From Bordetella parapertussis (GTDB taxonomy: Bacteria; Pseudomonadota; Gammaproteobacteria; Burkholderiales; Burkholderiaceae_C): a stretch of 64,000 nt of DNA. Both the position numbers and the translations under genes were made by a program. Position 1 is the stretch's first letter. Every line of letters starts with the position of its first letter. The notes beneath the pieces are model-generated. The model was not told where the DNA came from. It saw only the letters and a list, made by a program, of their open reading frames with translations, and did no database searches. This document shows positions 60,038 to 64,000 of this stretch, in pieces. The stretch covers positions 1-64,000 of the forward strand of contig CAMBSK010000010.1 of NCBI GenBank assembly GCA_945870575.1, in the 5' to 3' direction.

Positions 60038-61201
60038 ATGAAAAAAACTTTGACCATCACCGCACTCGTGTTGTTGCTGATAGCAGCAGGCTTGCAGTTG
60101 AGCGGACACGGCTATATCTGGCGGGCGCTTGCCGGTACCTATTTGCAAGGGCATCGCACCGCCTATATTGATGATGCGCGCAACTTTGACCAGCGCATCA
60201 TCTCTAAAGGTACGTCTTACCCTTGGCAGAAGGATGCCCGCTATAACCAAAAGCCTTTGGATGCGGCCACGCTGGATTATTTAAAGCAATACGGCAGCGC
60301 CGCGTTTCTGGTGGCACAAAAAGGCGTGTTGGTGCATGAAGAATATTTCTCGCCTTACAACGCGCAAAGTTTGACCAACTCTTTTTCTATGGCCAAAACC
60401 GTCACCACTTTGCAGACGGGCTTGGCTGTCAAGCAAGGCTTCATCAGCAGTTTTGATGCGCCGCTGACCGAGCAAATCAAGGAATACGCCAATGACCCGC
60501 GCGGACAAAAAGCGACGATTGCACAACTGTCTGCCATGAAGTCGGGCCATGACTGGGAGGAAAATTATTACCTGCCATTGAATATGACCACCGATTTGTA
60601 CTTTGGTCAAAATGCAGAGGCGCTGGTCTTGTCGCACGGCTTTGAGCGTGAGCCGGGCAGCGAATATGAATACAGCAGCGGCAGTACCCAGTTACTGGGT
60701 GTTTTTCTCAAACGCGCTTTGCAGGCCAAAGAACCTGGATTGACCGTCAGCGAACATTTGTCCCGCAGCCTGTGGCAGCCGCTGGGCATGGAAAACGATG
60801 CGGTCTACACTATGGATAGACCGGCAGCCGAGGGCGGCATGGAACGCACTTACTGCTGTATTTTTGCCAGTGCCCGTGACTTTGCACGCTTCGGACAGTT
60901 GCTGTTACAGGACGGTCAATGGAACGGCCAGCCTTTACTGGACAAGGCCTTCATCGACCGCATGCGCCAACCTGACCTGCAGGCGTATTACGGCCATTCG
61001 TTATGGATGGATTGGAAATACAAGCATCCCTTTTACCTGTTACAGGGCCACGAAGGCCAGTACGTGATCGTAGTGCCTTCGCTGGGGCTGGTTGTGGTTC
61101 GCACCGGTCAGCACAGGGACAAGAAAACCCTGGGCCCCAATGGCAAAACGCCGTTGGAGGTTTACCGTTTTGTCGATCAGGCGGTGGCGCTGGTTCAATA
61201 A
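60038..61201 (+). CDS. Serine hydrolase, beta-lactamase (class C)/esterase family
   Basis: A 387-aa secreted or membrane-anchored serine hydrolase. An N-terminal hydrophobic segment (about residues 5-22) is followed by the catalytic SxxK motif SMAK (S117-K120) and a YEYSSG tyrosine motif (about residue 210). The C-terminal YLLQGHEGQYVIVVPSLGLVVVR takes the place of the KTG box. It resembles esterase EstB or 6-aminohexanoate-dimer hydrolase more than true beta-lactamases, so resistance should not be assumed. It is a single gene, divergent from the yqiA unit. Confidence 0.87.
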   Translation: MKKTLTITALVLLLIAAGLQLSGHGYIWRALAGTYLQGHRTAYIDDARNFDQRIISKGTSYPWQKDARYNQKPLDAATLDYLKQYGSAAFLVAQKGVLVHEEYFSPYNAQSLTNSFSMAKTVTTLQTGLAVKQGFISSFDAPLTEQIKEYANDPRGQKATIAQLSAMKSGHDWEENYYLPLNMTTDLYFGQNAEALVLSHGFEREPGSEYEYSSGSTQLLGVFLKRALQAKEPGLTVSEHLSRSLWQPLGMENDAVYTMDRPAAEGGMERTYCCIFASARDFARFGQLLLQDGQWNGQPLLDKAFIDRMRQPDLQAYYGHSLWMDWKYKHPFYLLQGHEGQYVIVVPSLGLVVVRTGQHRDKKTLGPNGKTPLEVYRFVDQAVALVQ

Positions 61202-61284
61202 GTCTTGTGTCCGGACGTGGGCGACCCATGGCATTTAGCGTGGCTATGAAATGATTAAGCTATTGGTTTTTCAGGAGATCAGAC

Positions 61285-62019
61285 ATGCGCCTCGCCAACA
61301 AAACCGTTCTAGTTACCGCCGCCGGACAAGGCATAGGACATGCCTCTGTGCTGGCCATGGCTGCCGAAGGCGCGACCGTGTGGGCAACAGACGTCAACCC
61401 CGCATTGCTGGCGTCGTTTGCTGGTCAAGACCGCATTCACACCGCAACACTTGATGTGATGGACAAAGCGGGCATAAACGCCTTGGTGGCGCGCATCGAC
61501 AAAATTGACGCCGTGTTCAATTGCGCCGGTTATGTGCACAGCAACACTGCACTGGACGCTACCGATGAGCAATGGGATTTCGCCATGAACCTGAACGCAC
61601 GTTCACAGTTCTGGATGATTCAGGCCGTGCTGCCCAAGATGCTCGCGCAGGGTGGTGGCAGCATCATCAACATGGCCAGTGTGGCCTCCAGCATCAAAGG
61701 CTTGCCCAACCGGTTTGTCTACGGCGTGAGTAAAGCGGCGGTGATAGGCCTGACCAAAGCGGTGGCAGCAGACTATGTGGCACAGGGTATCCGTTGCAAC
61801 GCGATTTGTCCCGGCACAGTGGATACGCCATCGCTGCAAGACCGCATCAACAGCCAAGCCGACCCGGTGCAGGCGCGCAAAAACTTCATCGCCAGACAGC
61901 CTATGGGCCGCTTGGCGCAAGCACATGAAATCGCCCCCATCGTGGTGTTTCTGGCCAGCGATGAATCCCGTTTCGCCACCGGCAATGCGTATTCGGTGGA
62001 CGGCGGCATGACGATTTAA
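61285..62019 (+). CDS. Short-chain dehydrogenase/reductase
   Basis: A 244-aa SDR. The coenzyme motif is TAAGQGIGHASVLAMAAEG at the N-terminus with an acidic residue after strand 2 (TDVNPAL), pointing to NAD. The catalytic SNAG-like NCAGYVH, serine (MASVASS) and YxxxK (YGVSK) are complete, and the C-terminal FATGNAYSVDGGMTI is typical. It resembles 2-keto-3-deoxy-L-fuconate or 3-hydroxybutyrate (BDH2-type) dehydrogenases, but the substrate is not certain. Confidence 0.9.
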   Translation: MRLANKTVLVTAAGQGIGHASVLAMAAEGATVWATDVNPALLASFAGQDRIHTATLDVMDKAGINALVARIDKIDAVFNCAGYVHSNTALDATDEQWDFAMNLNARSQFWMIQAVLPKMLAQGGGSIINMASVASSIKGLPNRFVYGVSKAAVIGLTKAVAADYVAQGIRCNAICPGTVDTPSLQDRINSQADPVQARKNFIARQPMGRLAQAHEIAPIVVFLASDESRFATGNAYSVDGGMTI

Positions 62020-62082
62020 ACAGTCCAGCTTTTCTGTCGGTGGCTTGTTTGTGTGCCTCTGGCATTGCAACGACAATCTGAC

Positions 62083-63288
62083 ATGACTTCGTCTTTCACT
62101 GAATTGCTGGCGCAACGCCAGTTCATGCGCTTTTGGCTGGCGCGCATATGTGGAATTTCCGCGCACCAAATGCTGATGCTGGCCATCAGTTGGCACATGT
62201 ACGAACTGACCAACAGCGCTTGGGATCTGGGGTTGGTCGGTTTGTTTCAGTTCATCCCGGCGCTGCTCATGGCATTGCCCGCCGGTCATGTGATTGACCG
62301 TTTGCACCGCGGCCGCATTTTCGCCACATGCATGCTGGTATTGGCCATGGTGGCCGTGTTGCTTGGTGTGGCGACATGGCGCGGTCAGGCCAGCCGCGAA
62401 TTGATTTTCATCGTCGCCTGGGTGCTGGGTGTCACGCGGGCTTTTCAAATGCCGGCGCAACAAGCCATCACGCCCTTGCTGGTGCCCAAGGCCTTGTTTC
62501 AACGCGCTGTCGCGCTCAGTTCCACCGGCGTGCAAGTGGCGGTGATTGGCGGGCCTGCATTGGGTGGGTTTTTGTACCTCAGCGGTGCGTTGACGGTTTA
62601 CAGCGTATGCACCGTGTTGTTCAGCATGTCCATGCTGCTGACACTGTGGGTGCGCTACGAACACGTGGCGCGGGACAACAGTTTGAGTTGGACATCACTG
62701 TTTGCCGGTGTGGCTTTTGTCTGGGAGCGCAAAGTTTTGCTGGGTGCTATTTCGTTGGATTTGTTTGCGGTGTTGCTGGGCGGCGCCACCGCCTTGCTGC
62801 CTATTTTTGCCCGCGATATCTTGCATGTCGGCCCCGAGGGTTTGGGCTTGTTGCGCGCAGCACCTGCGGCGGGCGCGTTGTGCATGTCTGTCGTGATCAC
62901 CCGTTGGCCGATCCAGCGCAACGTAGGCTATAAGTTGTTGGCTGCCGTGGCGGTGTTTGGCTTGTCTTTGATAGTGTTTGGCCTGTCAGACAGTTTTGTC
63001 TTGTCGATGGTAGCGCTGGCGCTCAGCGGGGCGGCAGATAACATCAGTGTCGTCACTCGCTTGACGCTCATGCAAATGGAAACACCGGATGAGATGCGTG
63101 GTCGAGTGGCTGCGGTCAACGGCGTGTTCATCGGCGCTTCCAATGAATTGGGCGAATTTGAATCAGGTCTGACGGCAACCTTGTGGGGGCCGGTCGCATC
63201 GGTCGTTGCAGGAGGAGTCGGCACCGTGTTGATAGCGCTCAGTTGGTTAAAACTGTTTCCGGCGCTGGCCAAACGCGACAAACTTTGA
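62083..63288 (+). CDS. MFS transporter, EntS/MFS_3-like
   Basis: A 401-aa major facilitator with about 12 spans. The family features are SAHQMLMLAISWHMYELTNS in span 1, LPAGHVIDRLHRGRIF (the loop 2-3 motif) and METPDEMRGRVAAVNGVFIGASNELGEFESG in the second half. This last motif is shared with enterobactin exporter EntS and macrolide-efflux-like proteins. An efflux role is probable, the substrate unknown. The ATG at 62083 is used; the open frame extends to 62053. Confidence 0.88.
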   Translation: MTSSFTELLAQRQFMRFWLARICGISAHQMLMLAISWHMYELTNSAWDLGLVGLFQFIPALLMALPAGHVIDRLHRGRIFATCMLVLAMVAVLLGVATWRGQASRELIFIVAWVLGVTRAFQMPAQQAITPLLVPKALFQRAVALSSTGVQVAVIGGPALGGFLYLSGALTVYSVCTVLFSMSMLLTLWVRYEHVARDNSLSWTSLFAGVAFVWERKVLLGAISLDLFAVLLGGATALLPIFARDILHVGPEGLGLLRAAPAAGALCMSVVITRWPIQRNVGYKLLAAVAVFGLSLIVFGLSDSFVLSMVALALSGAADNISVVTRLTLMQMETPDEMRGRVAAVNGVFIGASNELGEFESGLTATLWGPVASVVAGGVGTVLIALSWLKLFPALAKRDKL

Positions 63289-63385
63289 GCCCAGAGCCAC
63301 CCCGCAGCACCTAGGGGATTGACCGGGGCGCAGTTCAGTTCTTGCAGCTTGGTGATAACTTGAAGCTTCTATATCGGGTCAAGGT

Positions 63386-63934
63386 ATGCGTTTTAAATCT
63401 GTTCTTATTGCACTGTCAGGCGTCTGCCTGCTGAGCACTGCCTTGGCTGCTAATGACTTTCAGCAGATCGAATACACGCCTCCCGAAATTGACTATGACG
63501 TGATCAATCGCATGTGGGATTTTGTCAAGCACACCACTGATGCACCCCACGATCTGCCGCCGCCCAGGTTGGTACTGGACTGGCATGTGCCGCCGTTTGC
63601 ACGCATGGGTTTTCAGTACCCGACCGACAAATTCCCTGAGTATCAAATGCAGATCAGCATTGCGCCGCGAACCATTGAGCAGTACAGCAAGGAAATGGTG
63701 TCATGGGGCGTTGGCCATGAATTGGTGCATTACGCGTTTATCCTGCGTGAAAACCACTGGCGGCACGGCCAGGCCACGTTCCAAGACCATCTCAAACACC
63801 ATTGCAACCCGGAGTTCAAGCAGATCACCCGGGCCATTGCCGATGAGATCTGGAAGATTTACCACAGCGATACACAACGCGCCGCCATGTACGACGAGGT
63901 TGAGAAAAGCTGTTTTAACGAACCTAACCAATAA
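63386..63934 (+). CDS. Secreted hypothetical protein with an HExxH zinc motif
   Basis: A 182-aa protein with a Sec signal peptide (cleavage after ALAA, about residue 22). The mature part contains HELVH at residues 111-115 (GVGHELVHYAFILRENHW), the zincin HExxH pattern, inside a predicted helix, then a histidine-rich stretch (FQDHLKHHCNPEF) that might give the third ligand. I do not recognise a named family. It could be a small periplasmic metallopeptidase, but activity is inference only. Confidence 0.75.
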   Translation: MRFKSVLIALSGVCLLSTALAANDFQQIEYTPPEIDYDVINRMWDFVKHTTDAPHDLPPPRLVLDWHVPPFARMGFQYPTDKFPEYQMQISIAPRTIEQYSKEMVSWGVGHELVHYAFILRENHWRHGQATFQDHLKHHCNPEFKQITRAIADEIWKIYHSDTQRAAMYDEVEKSCFNEPNQ

Positions 63935-64000
63935 AGCTTGTGTTGCCTTTGCGTTGAGAGCAGCGGCACAGCGTGGACATTTTCAAGCCTAAAAAACCCC

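Noticed and set aside
60038..61201. Antibiotic resistance beta-lactamase
   Set aside because: The SxxK motif is present but the overall layout fits esterase-like members. Nothing in the sequence supports a resistance function.
61603..62664. A 353-codon open frame on the minus strand
   Set aside because: It lies wholly antisense to the SDR and MFS genes, both with complete family motifs. Its protein is rich in His, Gln and Arg, as expected from antisense reading of codon-biased genes.
1..64000. CRISPR arrays, rRNA genes, complete insertion sequences or prophage
   Set aside because: No regularly spaced direct repeats, no rRNA-like sequence, and no transposase, integrase or phage structural gene was found on either strand.
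63973..64000. GTG at 63973 (MDIFKPKKP...) as the start of a next gene
   Set aside because: Only nine codons remain in the window and there is no clear ribosome site, so it cannot be supported.

Overview
The window is chromosomal DNA of moderate GC content from a betaproteobacterium, most likely of the order Burkholderiales. This is inferred from gene order rather than from a marker phylogeny. The supporting blocks are rplM-rpsI-erpA-anmK-M23 peptidase-tyrS, ybeZ-ybeY, ruvA-ruvB, hisCBHA..F..IE-HIT-tatABC, petABC-sspA-sspB, secA-argJ-DUF815 ATPase-mutT and pilBC-coaE-zapD. The proteins are typical of aerobic respiring beta-proteobacteria (cytochrome bc1 complex, Tat export, ErpA). Nearly everything outside three short accessory patches is housekeeping.

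Layout. 1-6.2 kb: ribosomal proteins L13 (5' end cut by the window) and S9, ErpA with a candidate IscR operator, AnmK, a membrane-anchored M23 peptidase, TyrRS and a cation diffusion facilitator. 6.2-7.9 kb: an AT-rich accessory patch with a HicB/HicA pair and a DUF2971 gene. 7.9-13.9 kb: DbpA helicase, a VapBC-like module with an 18-bp palindromic operator, YbeY/YbeZ, RuvAB and a histidine phosphatase. 13.9-26.1 kb: TetR regulator, DUF2147, enoyl-CoA hydratase, thioesterase, Atm1-type ABC exporter, soluble lytic transglycosylase, 5-FTHF cyclo-ligase, MBL-fold protein, DUF6279 lipoprotein, GlmU-GlmS. 26.1-28.9 kb: lipoprotein cyclophilin, peroxiredoxin, a probably frameshifted RTX-like gene and an internally deleted Cho nuclease.

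28.9-39.1 kb: the histidine operon, hisC-B-H-A, then a mutarotase gene overlapping hisA, then hisF. About 4.1 kb of foreign-looking DNA (33.8-37.9 kb) separates hisF from hisI-hisE. This island is the most unusual part of the window. It holds one intact RelE-type toxin/antidote pair, an orphan HicB with a decayed HicA tail, a three-gene lipoprotein/glycine-zipper/micro-membrane-protein operon behind a two-hairpin leader, an attC-like recombination site, and four further broken or truncated toxin-antitoxin genes. It reads as a graveyard of toxin-antitoxin cassettes.

39.1-54.4 kb: TatABC, a DegQ/DegS-like protease, Nif3-like protein, PdxA, the bc1 complex (whose Rieske subunit is a likely Tat client of the adjacent TatABC), SspA/SspB, tRNA-Thr(UGU), DUF721, SecA, ArgJ, an ATPase, MutT and ZapD. 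54.4-64 kb: CoaE, a reduced PilB/PilC pair without pilD, a Pho-box-controlled DUF47-Pit phosphate uptake pair, YqiA esterase with a small upstream ORF, a serine hydrolase, an SDR, an MFS exporter and a secreted HExxH protein.

No rRNA, CRISPR array, complete insertion sequence or prophage was seen. All assignments come from reading the sequence and remembered family features. No database search was run.
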